Positions 35,404 through 44,223 are shown, numbered from the stretch's first letter. The stretch is DNA of 64,000 nt from Bradyrhizobium sp. Ash2021 (GCF_031202265.1 NZ_CP100604.1:2524501-2588500); one strand, 5' to 3'. The notes: generated by a model not told the origin, from the sequence alone. Program-made: numbers and translations.

Positions 35404-35988
35404 ATGATGTCTGATCTTTTCGTATCGAAGGCGCAAGACGGCGGCGTGTGGTCTTACGCGCTGCCGACGTGGTTCGGCCTCTTTCTATCAGATGCAGAAG
35501 CGCTTTACGGCCCAAGGGATAAGGCTTGGACCCCATTGGGAATCGAGCTTTGGGACAACCACAATCAAACTTGCCCGCTTGAAGGGAATACCGTCTGCAT
35601 CAGACTCAACATCAAAACTTTGACGCATCACGACTTTAACTTATTCAACTTGGCGCACGAAACAATCCACGTTTTGGGGCCATCAAAGGGGGTTGATATA
35701 ACGTTTCTCGAAGAAGGCGTAGCTGTGGCGTTTAGCCTGCAGCTTAAGCACTACAATGATAAGTCTTTCCCCGGCATGCAACGTAGAAATCACCTATGCG
35801 ACCCTGCGGATAAGTATGTCCGGGCCTTGATAGATGTTGAGCTCCTCACGCAGCATGACCGCGAGGCGGTCCTTAAATTGCGGAAAATAGAGCCATATCT
35901 ATCGCGGATTACGCCGGATCAGATCGTACAAGTTGTGCCCGCTTGTCCATCAAATTTGGCGCGACGACTCTGCGCCAGCTTCAGGTAA
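35404..35988 (+). CDS. HExxH putative zinc metallopeptidase of the islet
   Basis: A 194-residue protein with the zinc motif LAHETIHVLG near residue 85, and FLEEGVAVAF 15-20 residues later, where the Glu would be the third ligand of a peptidase-MA / gluzincin type site. No signal peptide or other domain is visible. It is AT-rich like its neighbour (for example about 45% GC over 35641-35700). It is divergent from the Mrr-like gene with a 180-bp gap. MM at 35404/35407 leaves the start ambiguous by one codon. Its 3' end stops 9 bp before the right boundary copy. The substrate is unknown; a role with the nuclease in defence is conjecture. Confidence 0.68.
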   Translation: MMSDLFVSKAQDGGVWSYALPTWFGLFLSDAEALYGPRDKAWTPLGIELWDNHNQTCPLEGNTVCIRLNIKTLTHHDFNLFNLAHETIHVLGPSKGVDITFLEEGVAVAFSLQLKHYNDKSFPGMQRRNHLCDPADKYVRALIDVELLTQHDREAVLKLRKIEPYLSRITPDQIVQVVPACPSNLARRLCASFR

Positions 35989-35996
35989 ATCGAGCG

Positions 35997-36110
35997 ATGC
36001 AGAAATGGAATTGGGTCGGCAACGTCGGGAAGAAGGGCGCCCGCAAGGAATTCAAGCGCCGCATCGAAGAGGAGCTGGATCGTTTCGAGCGGTTTCAGCT
36101 GGCGGAGTGA
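35997..36110 (+). repeat. Islet boundary, right copy (diverged AlkX 3' end)
   Basis: Encodes MQKWNWVG...FERFQLAE and ends in TGA exactly as the glycosylase gene does, but it has no start region and differs at 14 of 114 positions. It is the displaced or donor 3' end of an AlkX allele. Confidence 0.88.
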
Positions 36111-36237
36111 AACTCCCGATCGGAACCGGCAAGCCCCGCAGCAACGGAATGCCCGCGCTCCCGCAACGCGGGCATCGAACGTTGCCAGAAGCGGCGGCAC
36201 TGGCTAATCGTCACGGACAAGAAACCGGGGGTATTCC

Positions 36238-37545
36238 ATGAGCCAGACGCCTGCCAAAAGCGAGATCGAGACCTCGACCATTCGTGCGATTTCGCTGCGG
36301 CTGATTCCGTTTCTGGTGCTGGCTTATTTCTTTTCCTATCTCGATCGCGTCAATCTCGGTTTCGCCGCGCTGACCATGAATGCGGAACTGAAGTTCACGC
36401 CGCTGATCTTCGCCTGGGGCGCCGGCATCTTCTTCATCGGCTATTTCATCTTCGAGGTGCCGAGCAACCTCGCGCTGGAAAAATTCGGCGCCAGCCGCTG
36501 GATCGCCCGCATCATGGTGACCTGGGGCATCATCTCGGGCTTGATGGCGACCGTGAGCGGCGAATGGAGCTTCTACATCCTGCGCTTTCTGCTCGGCGTC
36601 GCCGAAGCCGGCTTCTTTCCCGGCATCATTCTCTATCTGACCTACTGGTATCCGGCGGAATACCGCGCCCGCTTCCTCGCCGCATTCGCCATTGCCGTTC
36701 CGGTGTCCACCGTGATCGGCGCGCCGGTCTCCGGTCTCCTCCTCGGGCTCGACGGCGCGATGGGGCTGAAGGGCTGGCAGTGGCTGTTCGTCATCGAGGG
36801 CATTCCCTCGGTGCTGCTCGGCATCGTCAGCTGGTTCTATCTGACCGATCGGCCGGACAAGGCCGGCTGGCTGACGGCCGAGCAGAAGGCGTGGCTGGCG
36901 GCCAAGCTGAACGCCGAGAACACCGCCAAGCAGGCGGCCACGCATTTGACGCTCGGGCAGGCGCTGACGTCGCCAAAGGTGATGGCGCTCAGCCTGATCT
37001 ATTTCGGCTTCGTCGGCGCGCTCTACGGCATGCAGTTCTGGCTGCCGCAGATCGTCAAGGCGTTCGGCCTCACCAACGCCCAGACCGGATTCGTCACCGC
37101 GATCCCCTATCTGTTCGGCACCATCGCGATGATCCTGTGGGCGCGGCACTCCGATGCCACCCGCGAGCGCGTCGCCCATGTCGGCGGCCCGCTGCTCTTG
37201 ACCGCGCTGGCGCTTGGCGTCTCCAGCTACATCAGCGATCCAACCACGACGATGATCGTGCTGACGATCGCCGCGATCGGCGTGTTCTGCACCTTTGCGG
37301 TGTTCTGGACCTTGCCGACCGCGTGGCTATCCGGCACGGCGGCTGCGGGTGCGATCGCGCTGATCAACTCGATCGGCAACCTCGCCGGTTTCGGCGGGCC
37401 GTTTCTGATCGGGTGGATCAAGGAAGCGACCGGCAGCACGTCGATGGGATTGCTGGTGCTGTCGCTGTTGCCGCTCGCCGCGGGCTTGCTGGTTTTCCTC
37501 GGTGGCCACGAGACCAAGACGGAATTCGCGGCCGCAAAGCAGTAA
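36238..37545 (+). CDS. MFS transporter, anion:cation symporter type
   Basis: A 435-residue 12-span major facilitator. The first spans read LIPFLVLAYFFSYLDRVNLGFAAL, FAWGAGIFFIGYFIFEVPSN and the ACS-family motif LRFLLGVAEAGFFPGIILYL. Family members import carboxylates such as phthalate, tartrate and glucarate with H+ or Na+. GGGGG lies before the ATG. No regulator or enzyme gene is adjacent, so the substrate cannot be inferred. Confidence 0.92.
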   Translation: MSQTPAKSEIETSTIRAISLRLIPFLVLAYFFSYLDRVNLGFAALTMNAELKFTPLIFAWGAGIFFIGYFIFEVPSNLALEKFGASRWIARIMVTWGIISGLMATVSGEWSFYILRFLLGVAEAGFFPGIILYLTYWYPAEYRARFLAAFAIAVPVSTVIGAPVSGLLLGLDGAMGLKGWQWLFVIEGIPSVLLGIVSWFYLTDRPDKAGWLTAEQKAWLAAKLNAENTAKQAATHLTLGQALTSPKVMALSLIYFGFVGALYGMQFWLPQIVKAFGLTNAQTGFVTAIPYLFGTIAMILWARHSDATRERVAHVGGPLLLTALALGVSSYISDPTTTMIVLTIAAIGVFCTFAVFWTLPTAWLSGTAAAGAIALINSIGNLAGFGGPFLIGWIKEATGSTSMGLLVLSLLPLAAGLLVFLGGHETKTEFAAAKQ

Positions 37546-37562
37546 GCCGCGATCTCTCCATC

Positions 37563-37702
37563 CGTCGTCCCGGCCTGGTGCGCAATTGCGCACGGGGGCC
37601 GGACCCATACGCCGCGGCCCCGGGAAGGGGCACGCGGGTGGACGGCTTTTGCAACACGACCATCGGTGGCTATGGGCCCCGGCCTGCGCCGGGGCGACGG
37701 GG
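37563..37702. repeat. CGTCGTCCCGGCC palindromic element
   Basis: CGTCGTCCCGGCC...GGGGCCGGACCCATA on the left is mirrored by TATGGGCCCCGGCC...GGGGCGACGGGG on the right. An inner perfect palindrome GTGCGCAATTGCGCAC lies in the left arm. This is an extragenic repeat family of the group, here after the MFS gene. Confidence 0.8.
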
Positions 37703-37755
37703 ATGGTTACGCGCTAGCCACCCAGGAACTCACGAATTAGTGTGTTAGTTGTCTA

Positions 37756-37794
37756 CTGACGAATATTGACATTCATCAGTGAACATTCGATAGT
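37756..37794 (+). promoter_or_regulatory. RND operon promoter with TetR-like operator
   Basis: TTGACA (37766-37771), a 17-nt spacer and GATAGT (37789-37794) form a promoter. CTGACGAAT (37756-37764) and ATTCATCAG (37771-37779) are an inverted repeat (8 of 9 pairs) covering the -35 box. A further ATTCGATAGTCATC nearby is partly similar. The TetR encoded at 42215 is the obvious candidate to bind it. Confidence 0.6.
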
Positions 37795-37825
37795 CATCAT
37801 CAAGTTGTTGATGATGGAGAGGCCG

Positions 37826-38932
37826 ATGTTCGCCCGTTCGATTTTCTCGAGCTATTACAGGCTTCTAACCGGCGCGGCGCTGGCGCTTGCCGTGTTTGCG
37901 CTGACCGGGTGCAATGAAAAGGCCGCCGAAATCGTGGCGCCCGGGCGTCCCGTGCTGGTGGCGACGGTGCATTACGAGGCGGAATCCCCGGAGCGCAGTT
38001 TCGTCGGCACCATCAAGCCCCGGATCGAGGCCGACATGGGTTTTCGGGTTCCCGGCAAGGTCGCAAAGCGCCTCGTGGAAGTCGGCCAGACCGTCGATCT
38101 CGGCCAGCCGCTCGCCACCCTCGATGAAGTCGATCTGAAGCTGCAGGCCGAGCAGGCCGAGGCCGAATTCCGCGCCGCCACCGGCGTGCTGGCGCAGGCC
38201 GCCGCCGCCGAGCAGCGCGCCAAGGATCTGCGCGCCAAGGGCTGGACCACCGACGCCCAGATGGACACGAGCCGCGCCGCCGCCGACGAAGCCCGCGCGC
38301 GTCTCAATCGCGCCGAGCGTTCGGTCGAATTGACCAAGAACTCGCTTTCCTATGCGACGCTCGAGGCCGACACCCGCGGCGTCGTCACCGCGACCCTGGT
38401 TGAGCCCGGCCAGGTCGTAGCCTCCGGCCAGACCGCGATCCGCGTCGCGCGCCTTGGCGAGAAGGAAGCCGTGGTCGCTATCCCAGAGACGCTGGTCGGG
38501 CGCGCCAAGTCCGGCGTCGCGACGGTGACGTTGTGGTCCGAAGCCAACAAGAAATATGCGGCAAAACTGCGCGAGATCGCGCCGACGGCCGATCCCGCCA
38601 CCCGGACTTATCTGGCGAAGTTCTCGCTGCCTGACGCTGGCGACAGTGTCTCGCTCGGCATGACCGCGACCATGACGCTGTCGGATTCCGCGACCGAGCG
38701 CGTCGCAAAACTGCCGCTGTCGGCGCTGTACAGCCAGGGTGGCGATCCCTCGCTCTATATCGTCGATGACACGGGCGAGGTGACGCTGAAGCCGGTCACC
38801 GTGAAATCCTATGAGAGCGATTGCGTCATCATATCGGGCGGCGTCGATGAGGGCGCGAAAGTCGTGGCGCTGGGCGTGCAGAAGATCGACCCGGCCCAGA
38901 AGGTCCGCGTCGTTTCGTCCTTGTCGTTCTAG
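37826..38932 (+). CDS. RND efflux periplasmic adaptor (membrane fusion) lipoprotein
   Basis: A 368-residue HlyD/AcrA-type adaptor. The leader ends in the lipobox ALTGC, so it is probably a lipoprotein. The barrel-sandwich motif FRVPGKVAKRLVEVGQTVDLGQPL, a helical hairpin with AQAAAAEQRAKDLRAKGW, and TRGVVTATLVEPGQVV follow. GGAGAG precedes ATG 37826; earlier ATGs at 37811 and 37814 lack an RBS. First gene of the efflux operon. Confidence 0.92.
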   Translation: MFARSIFSSYYRLLTGAALALAVFALTGCNEKAAEIVAPGRPVLVATVHYEAESPERSFVGTIKPRIEADMGFRVPGKVAKRLVEVGQTVDLGQPLATLDEVDLKLQAEQAEAEFRAATGVLAQAAAAEQRAKDLRAKGWTTDAQMDTSRAAADEARARLNRAERSVELTKNSLSYATLEADTRGVVTATLVEPGQVVASGQTAIRVARLGEKEAVVAIPETLVGRAKSGVATVTLWSEANKKYAAKLREIAPTADPATRTYLAKFSLPDAGDSVSLGMTATMTLSDSATERVAKLPLSALYSQGGDPSLYIVDDTGEVTLKPVTVKSYESDCVIISGGVDEGAKVVALGVQKIDPAQKVRVVSSLSF

Positions 38933-38938
38933 TCCCCC

Positions 38939-39019
38939 GTCATTGCGAGCGCAGCGAAGCAATCCATCGCGCTACAAGGAAGTGTGGATTGCTTCGTCGC
39001 TTCGCTCCTCGCAATGACG
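38939..39019. repeat. GTCATTGCGAGC palindromic element, copy 2
   Basis: CGTCATTGCGAGCGCAGCGA...ATCCATCGC, mirrored by GTGGATTGCTTCGTCGCTTCGC...GCAATGACG. It lies between the adaptor and pump genes inside the operon, so the long hairpin is transcribed. Confidence 0.92.
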
Positions 39020-39055
39020 GCCTGATGCACACGGTTTTGGATCTTGGAGAGTGAC

Positions 39056-42000
39056 ATGAAGCGCTTCAATCTTTCGGGCTGGGCGGTCAGCCATCCGACA
39101 TTGATCCTGTTCCTGATGATCATGCTCGGCGCCGCCGGCTTCTTCTCCTATCAGCGGCTCGGCCGCGCCGAGGATCCGTTCTTCACCGTGAAGGTCGTGA
39201 ACGTCTCCGCGATCTGGCCCGGCGCCACCGCCCAGGAAATGCAGACCCAGGTCGCCGACCCCATCGAGAAGAAGCTGCAGGAATTGCCGTTCTTCGAGAA
39301 GGTGCAGACCTATTCGAAGCCGGCCTTCGCGGCGCTGCAGGTCACTTTCAAGGATTCCACCCCGGCGAAGGACGTGCCTTATCTCTTCTACCTGTTGCGC
39401 AAGAAACTGGTCGACGTGCAGGGCCAGTTGCCGGCCGGCGTCCTCGGCCCGGTCGTCAATGACGAATTCTCGGACGTCGACTCGATCCTCTACATGATGA
39501 CCGGTGACGGCGCCGACTACGCCCAGTTGAAGAAGGCCGCCGAAGGTTTTCGCCAGCGGCTATTGAAAGTGCCTGGTGTTACCAAAGTCGATCTCTACGG
39601 TAACCAGGATGAGCGCATCTATGTCGAGTTCTCTCACGCCAAGCTCGCCACCCTCGGCATCACGCCGCAGGCGCTGTTCGACTCGCTCGCCAAGCAGAAC
39701 AATGTCACCCCGGCCGGCACGGTCGAGACCTCCTCGCAGCGCGTGCCGCTGCGCGTCACCGGCGCGCTCGATGGCGTGAAGGCCGTCGCCGAAACCCCGG
39801 TCGAAAGCAACGGCCGCGTGTTCCGCCTCGGCGATATCGCCACCGTCACCCATGGCTACGTCGATCCCCCGACCTTCACCGTGCGCCAGGAGGGCAAGGC
39901 CGCGCTCGGCATCGGCGTCGTGACGACAAAAGGCGCCAACATCCTCGAGCTCGGCAAGGACGTCGAAAAGGCGACCGCTGATTTCATGAAGGCGGTGCCG
40001 CAGGGTATTGAGGTCGAGCAGATCGCCGACCAGCCGAAAGTCGTCGAGCATGCCGTCGGCGAGTTCGTGCACTCCTTCATCGAGGCGCTTGCGATCGTGC
40101 TGTTCGTCTCCTTCGTCGCGCTCGGCTGGCGCACCGGCATCGTGGTGGCGATGTCGGTGCCGCTGGTGCTCGCGATCGTGTTCATCGTGATGAATGCGAT
40201 GTCGCTCGATTTGCACCGCATCACCTTGGGCGCGCTGATCATCGCGCTCGGCCTTCTGGTCGACGACGCCATCATCGCGGTCGAGATGATGGTGGTGAAG
40301 ATGGAACAGGGCTGGGACCGCATCCATGCGGCATCCTTTGCCTGGGAATCTACCGCGTTTCCGATGCTCACGGGGACGCTGGTCACGGCCGCTGGCTTCC
40401 TCCCCATCGGCTTTGCCAATTCGGCGGTCGGCGAATATGCCGGCGGCATTTTCTGGATCGTGGCGATCGCGCTGGTCGCCTCCTGGTTCGTGGCGGTGAT
40501 CTTCACGCCCTATATAGGCGTCAAGCTGCTGCCGAACATCACCGTCCACCATAACCACGATCCGCACGCGGTTTATGAGACGCGGATGTATCGCGTTCTT
40601 CGAAGCATGATCCAGTGGTGTGTCGATCACCGGGTCAAGGTGGTGCTGGCGACCGTCGGTGTCTTCGTGGCCTCGATCGTGGCCTTCGGCCACGTGCAGC
40701 AGCAGTTCTTCCCGCTGTCGGAGCGGCCCGAACTGTTCCTGCAGTTGCGCCTGCCGGAAGGCACCGCCTTCAACGTCACGGAAAAATCGGTGAAGACGGC
40801 GGAAACGCTGCTGAAGGACGACAAGGATATCGCGACCTATACCTCCTATGTCGGCCAGGGCTCGCCGCGCTTCTGGCTCGGCCTCAATCCGCAACTGCCG
40901 AACGAAGCCTTTGCCGAGATCGTGATCGTGGCCAAGGACGTCGAGGCCCGCGAGCGGATCAAGGCGCGGATCGAGCAGGCGGTCGCTGACGGCACACTGT
41001 CCGAAGCGCGCGTCCGCGTCGACCGCTTCAATTTCGGTCCGCCGGTCGGCTTCCCCGTTCAGTTCCGCGTCATCGGCCCCGACGCCAACGCGGTGCGCGA
41101 CATCGCCTACAAGGTGCGCGACGTGATGCGGCAGAATCCGAATATCAAGGAGGCGCAGCTCGACTGGAACGAGCAGTCGCCCTACCTCAAGCTCGTGGTC
41201 GACCAGGACCGCGCCCGCGCGCTCGGTCTCACGCCGCAGGACGTCTCGCAGGCCCTCGCCATGCTGATCTCGGGCGCGCCGGTGACGACGATCCGCGACG
41301 GCATCGAGAAGGTCGGCGTGATCGCGCGTGCGGTGCCGTCCGAACGGCTCGATCTCGGCCGCGTCGGCGACCTCACGGTCACGTCGCGCAACGGCGTTGC
41401 CGTGCCGCTGCAGCAGATCGCCAGGATCGAGTATGCGCATGAGGAGCCGATCATGTGGCGCCGTAACCGCGACATGGCGATCACGGTGCGTTCCGACGTC
41501 GCCGACGGCGTACAGGCGCCCGACGTCACCAACCAGATCTGGCCAAAACTGCAGGAGATCCGCGATCACCTCGAGCCGGCCTACCGGATCGAGGCGGGCG
41601 GCGCGTTCGAGGAATCCGCCAAGGGCAATGCCTCGATCTTCGTGCTGTTTCCGCTGATGGTGATCGTCATGCTGACGCTGCTGATGATCCAGTTGCAGAG
41701 CTTTTCGCGGCTGTTGCTGGTCTTCCTCACCGCGCCGCTCGGCATCGTCGGCGCCTCGCTCGGCTTGAATATCGCCAATCAGCCGTTCGGCTTCGTGGCG
41801 CTGCTCGGCCTGATCGCGCTGGCCGGCATGATCATGCGCAACGCGGTGATTTTGGTGGACCAGATCGAGACCGACGTCGCCCACGGCCTGACGCGCAAGG
41901 AAGCCATCGTCGAAGCCACCGTCCGCCGTGCCCGCCCGGTGGTGCTGACGGCGCTCGCCGCGATCCTGGCGATGATCCCGCTGTCGCGCTCGGCCTTCTG

Positions 42001-42196
42001 GGGCCCGATGGCGATCACCATCATGGGCGGATTGTTTGTTGCAACCTTCCTGACCTTGCTGTACCTGCCGGGCCTCTACGCCCTTTGGTTCCGCAAGAGC
42101 CTGGAGGAAAGCGGCCCGAGCGAGCTGCCCGTTTCTGCGCCGCAACATGGGACGGAAGCCCAGCCCGCATTTCCGCTTGCTGAAGCTGCCGAATAA
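39056..42196 (+). CDS. RND family multidrug efflux pump permease
   Basis: A 1046-residue inner-membrane RND pump with 12 spans and two large periplasmic loops. The N-terminus (PTLILFLMIMLGAAGFFSYQRLGRAEDP) is typical. TM4 has the proton-relay Asp pair in ALGLLVDDAIIAVEMMVVKM. TM10-12 include LIALAGMIMRNAVILVDQIE and PVVLTALAAILAMIPL. It is close to the class with a single adaptor such as MexD/AcrD-like or metal and solvent pumps; the substrate is unknown. GGAGAG precedes ATG 39056. No outer-membrane channel gene is adjacent. Confidence 0.94.
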   Translation: MKRFNLSGWAVSHPTLILFLMIMLGAAGFFSYQRLGRAEDPFFTVKVVNVSAIWPGATAQEMQTQVADPIEKKLQELPFFEKVQTYSKPAFAALQVTFKDSTPAKDVPYLFYLLRKKLVDVQGQLPAGVLGPVVNDEFSDVDSILYMMTGDGADYAQLKKAAEGFRQRLLKVPGVTKVDLYGNQDERIYVEFSHAKLATLGITPQALFDSLAKQNNVTPAGTVETSSQRVPLRVTGALDGVKAVAETPVESNGRVFRLGDIATVTHGYVDPPTFTVRQEGKAALGIGVVTTKGANILELGKDVEKATADFMKAVPQGIEVEQIADQPKVVEHAVGEFVHSFIEALAIVLFVSFVALGWRTGIVVAMSVPLVLAIVFIVMNAMSLDLHRITLGALIIALGLLVDDAIIAVEMMVVKMEQGWDRIHAASFAWESTAFPMLTGTLVTAAGFLPIGFANSAVGEYAGGIFWIVAIALVASWFVAVIFTPYIGVKLLPNITVHHNHDPHAVYETRMYRVLRSMIQWCVDHRVKVVLATVGVFVASIVAFGHVQQQFFPLSERPELFLQLRLPEGTAFNVTEKSVKTAETLLKDDKDIATYTSYVGQGSPRFWLGLNPQLPNEAFAEIVIVAKDVEARERIKARIEQAVADGTLSEARVRVDRFNFGPPVGFPVQFRVIGPDANAVRDIAYKVRDVMRQNPNIKEAQLDWNEQSPYLKLVVDQDRARALGLTPQDVSQALAMLISGAPVTTIRDGIEKVGVIARAVPSERLDLGRVGDLTVTSRNGVAVPLQQIARIEYAHEEPIMWRRNRDMAITVRSDVADGVQAPDVTNQIWPKLQEIRDHLEPAYRIEAGGAFEESAKGNASIFVLFPLMVIVMLTLLMIQLQSFSRLLLVFLTAPLGIVGASLGLNIANQPFGFVALLGLIALAGMIMRNAVILVDQIETDVAHGLTRKEAIVEATVRRARPVVLTALAAILAMIPLSRSAFWGPMAITIMGGLFVATFLTLLYLPGLYALWFRKSLEESGPSELPVSAPQHGTEAQPAFPLAEAAE

Positions 42197-42214
42197 TTGA
42201 ACATTGAGCACGCA

Positions 42215-42823
42215 ATGACGCTGACTGCCGAACATATCGAACCCGACACCCGCGAGCGGATTCTCGTGGTGGCGGAGCGTCTGTTCCGCCAGATCGGCTA
42301 CCAGAAGACCACGGTCGCCGACATCGCCAAAGAACTGCGGATGAGCCCGGCCAATGTGTACCGCTTCTTCGATTCGAAGAAGTCGATCCACGAAGGCGTC
42401 GCGCGCGGCCTGATGGGCGGGGTCGAGGAGGCGGCGCAGGCCATCGCGGCCCAGAGCGGCCCGGCGGAGGTGCGCCTGCGCGAGCTGATGAAAACCATCC
42501 ATCGCATGAACTCGGAGCGCTATGTCGGCGATTCCAAGCTGCATGAGATGGTCGCGATCGCGATGGAGGAGGACTGGGACGTCTGCGTGGCCCATATGCA
42601 GCTGATCACCGAAACGATCGGCAGCGTGATCGCGCAGGGTGCTGCGTCCGGGGAATTCGAGGTTGCCGACCTTCAGCTGGCGGCGATGTGCGCCTGCACC
42701 GCGATGATCCGGTTTTTCCATCCGCAGATGATCGCGCAAACCAGCAACAAGCCGGGGCCGACCATCGACGAGATGATCGATTTCGTGATCGCGGGGCTGG
42801 CGCCGCGGGCCAAAGCGAATTGA
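42215..42823 (+). CDS. TetR/AcrR regulator of the RND operon
   Basis: A 202-residue TetR. The HTH is RILVVAERLFRQIGYQKTTVADIAKELRMSPANVYRFFDSKKSI at about residues 14-55. The C-terminal domain resembles TetR_C of efflux repressors. It begins 19 bp after the pump stop, so it is co-transcribed with the pump, and the operator-like repeat at 37756 is its probable target. Confidence 0.92.
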   Translation: MTLTAEHIEPDTRERILVVAERLFRQIGYQKTTVADIAKELRMSPANVYRFFDSKKSIHEGVARGLMGGVEEAAQAIAAQSGPAEVRLRELMKTIHRMNSERYVGDSKLHEMVAIAMEEDWDVCVAHMQLITETIGSVIAQGAASGEFEVADLQLAAMCACTAMIRFFHPQMIAQTSNKPGPTIDEMIDFVIAGLAPRAKAN

Positions 42824-42845
42824 CGCAATCGTCAGTTGACACTCC

Positions 42846-42965
42846 CGTCATTGCGAGCCACCGGGTCGCGCGAATGCGCGCCCGATGATAAACTCCGCGA
42901 AGCAATCCATGTGGCCGCATGCTGTGCTATGGATTGCTTCGTCGCTATCGCTCCTCGCAATGACG
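42846..42965. repeat. GTCATTGCGAGC palindromic element, copy 3, with insertion
   Basis: CGTCATTGCGAGC at the left and GGATTGCTTCGTCGC...CTCGCAATGACG at the right, as in the other copies. Here about 37 extra bases (CACCGGGTCGCGCGAATGCGCG...ATAAACT) lie in the left arm. The right end is 11 bp before the flavin reductase start. Confidence 0.85.
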
Positions 42966-42976
42966 GAACCCTCAGT

Positions 42977-43600
42977 GTGACTGCAAAAGACCTGCATTTT
43001 TACGAACCGAAGAACGGCCACGGTCTCAAGCACGATCCGTTCAACGCCATCATCGCCCCGCGCCCGATCGGCTGGATTTCGTCGCGGGACTCCAGGGGCA
43101 ATATTAACCTCGCGCCCTACAGTTTCTTCAACGGCTTCTGCTATCACCCGCCGATCATCGGCTTCTCCTCGACCTCCTGGAAGGACACCGTCGCCAATGT
43201 CCAGGAGAGCGGCGAGTTCGTCTGGAATCTCGCCACCATGGACCTGGCGAAACAGATGAACGCAACCGCCGCCCACGTCGCCCACGACGTCAGCGAGTTC
43301 AAGGTCGCAGGGCTGACCGCGGTGCCCGGCAAGGTGGTCAACGTGCCGCGGGTGGCGGAAAGCCCGGTCTCGTTCGAGTGCAAGCTGACGCAAATCATCC
43401 AGCTGCAGGGCGCCAACGGCGAAAAGGCGCAGGCCTGGCTGACCTTGGGCGAGGTCGTCGCCGTTCATATCGACAAGGCCATGATCAGGGACGGGGTCTA
43501 CCAGACCGGCCTCGCCCGCCCGATCGTCCGCGCCGGCCGCAAGGGCGATTATTTCGAAATTCGCCCCGAGGCGATGTTCGAGATGGTCCGGCCGGATTGA
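42977..43600 (+). CDS. Flavin reductase family protein (FMN-binding split barrel)
   Basis: A 207-residue protein of the DIM6/NTAB flavin reductase-like family: DPFNAIIAPRPIGWISSRDSRGNINLAPYS, YHPPIIGFSSTSWKDT, GEFVWNLATMDL and FECKLTQIIQL. It should bind FMN in a split barrel. Start GTG 42977 is the only one near the domain beginning and has no clear RBS, sitting 11 bp beyond a palindromic repeat. Its last 36 bp occur again at 45763-45798. Confidence 0.85.
   Translation: MTAKDLHFYEPKNGHGLKHDPFNAIIAPRPIGWISSRDSRGNINLAPYSFFNGFCYHPPIIGFSSTSWKDTVANVQESGEFVWNLATMDLAKQMNATAAHVAHDVSEFKVAGLTAVPGKVVNVPRVAESPVSFECKLTQIIQLQGANGEKAQAWLTLGEVVAVHIDKAMIRDGVYQTGLARPIVRAGRKGDYFEIRPEAMFEMVRPD
43565..43600 (+). 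repeat. Islet 2 boundary, left copy (flavin reductase 3' end)
   Basis: The final 36 bp of the flavin reductase gene, identical to 45763-45798. The next ~20 bp (GCCTCTACGCCCTGGCCCGC against GCCTCTTCGCCCTCGCCCGC) also match at 18 of 20 positions after a 4-nt offset. Confidence 0.9.
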
Positions 43601-43673
43601 TAGCCTCTACGCCCTGGCCCGCGTGATTTGGGTGTCTGCCACCGCTAGCCCAGGCATGTGACCATCTCGACTG

Positions 43674-43704
43674 AAAGGTCGCCCGAGAAGGGCGGCCTTT
43701 CTTT
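43674..43704. terminator. Intrinsic terminator
   Basis: AAAGGTCGCCC and GGGCGGCCTTT pair over 11 bp (one T-G) around GAGAA and are followed by CTTTCTT, between the convergent flavin reductase and GFA genes. Confidence 0.72.
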
Positions 43705-43716
43705 CTTACGGGTTGA

Positions 43717-44139
43717 TCATTCCGCGACGGCTTCGCCGGAGCCCCCAAGCTCGGCGGGAAAATCCTTGAGCTTCGGGAGACCGTCCCGCATTGGCAGCAC
43801 CGTCTCGGCGTAGTTGACGTGAACGCCCGGCTTGAACTCCAGCGTCGGAATCGTCGCTACAAACACGTCCACCAGCCCGAGGGTCGGATGATTGGTCATC
43901 AGATGACCGCCGCATTTCCTGCAGTATTTGCGCTCGCTGAGCGGCGTCTTCTGAAACGTCGCAATATGCTCGGCTCCCGACTCGATCTCCAGCGCCTCCG
44001 GCTTCCAGAGGCTGAAGGCGTTGACCGGCCCGCCAGACCACGAGCGACAGGAACGGCAGTGACAATAACCCATTCCCTCGGGCGCACCCTTGACCACAAG
44101 TCTGACGGCCCCGCAAAAACAGCTTCCGGCGTGACTCAT
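43717..44139 (-). CDS. GFA family zinc-binding protein
   Basis: A 140-residue glutathione-dependent formaldehyde-activating (GFA/Mss4-like) fold protein. The Cys ligands appear in GSCFCGAVRL, GYCHCRSCR and YCRKCGGHL. Most such proteins are not proven formaldehyde enzymes. It lies within islet 2, convergent with the flavin reductase gene. Confidence 0.9.
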   Translation of the reverse strand: MSHAGSCFCGAVRLVVKGAPEGMGYCHCRSCRSWSGGPVNAFSLWKPEALEIESGAEHIATFQKTPLSERKYCRKCGGHLMTNHPTLGLVDVFVATIPTLEFKPGVHVNYAETVLPMRDGLPKLKDFPAELGGSGEAVAE

Positions 44140-44223
44140 TTGTTTTCCTTTTGTAGTTGAACAAGTCGTTTCGACTATCAGGAAAATTTTGGCCTGCCTC
44201 CAGTTCCAGAACTGTACTGGCGG

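Noticed and set aside
39560..42739. A 1059-codon minus-strand frame opposite the RND pump.
   Set aside because: It mirrors the pump's codon pattern, is His/Asp/Arg-rich with no fold signature, and lacks a promoter or RBS.
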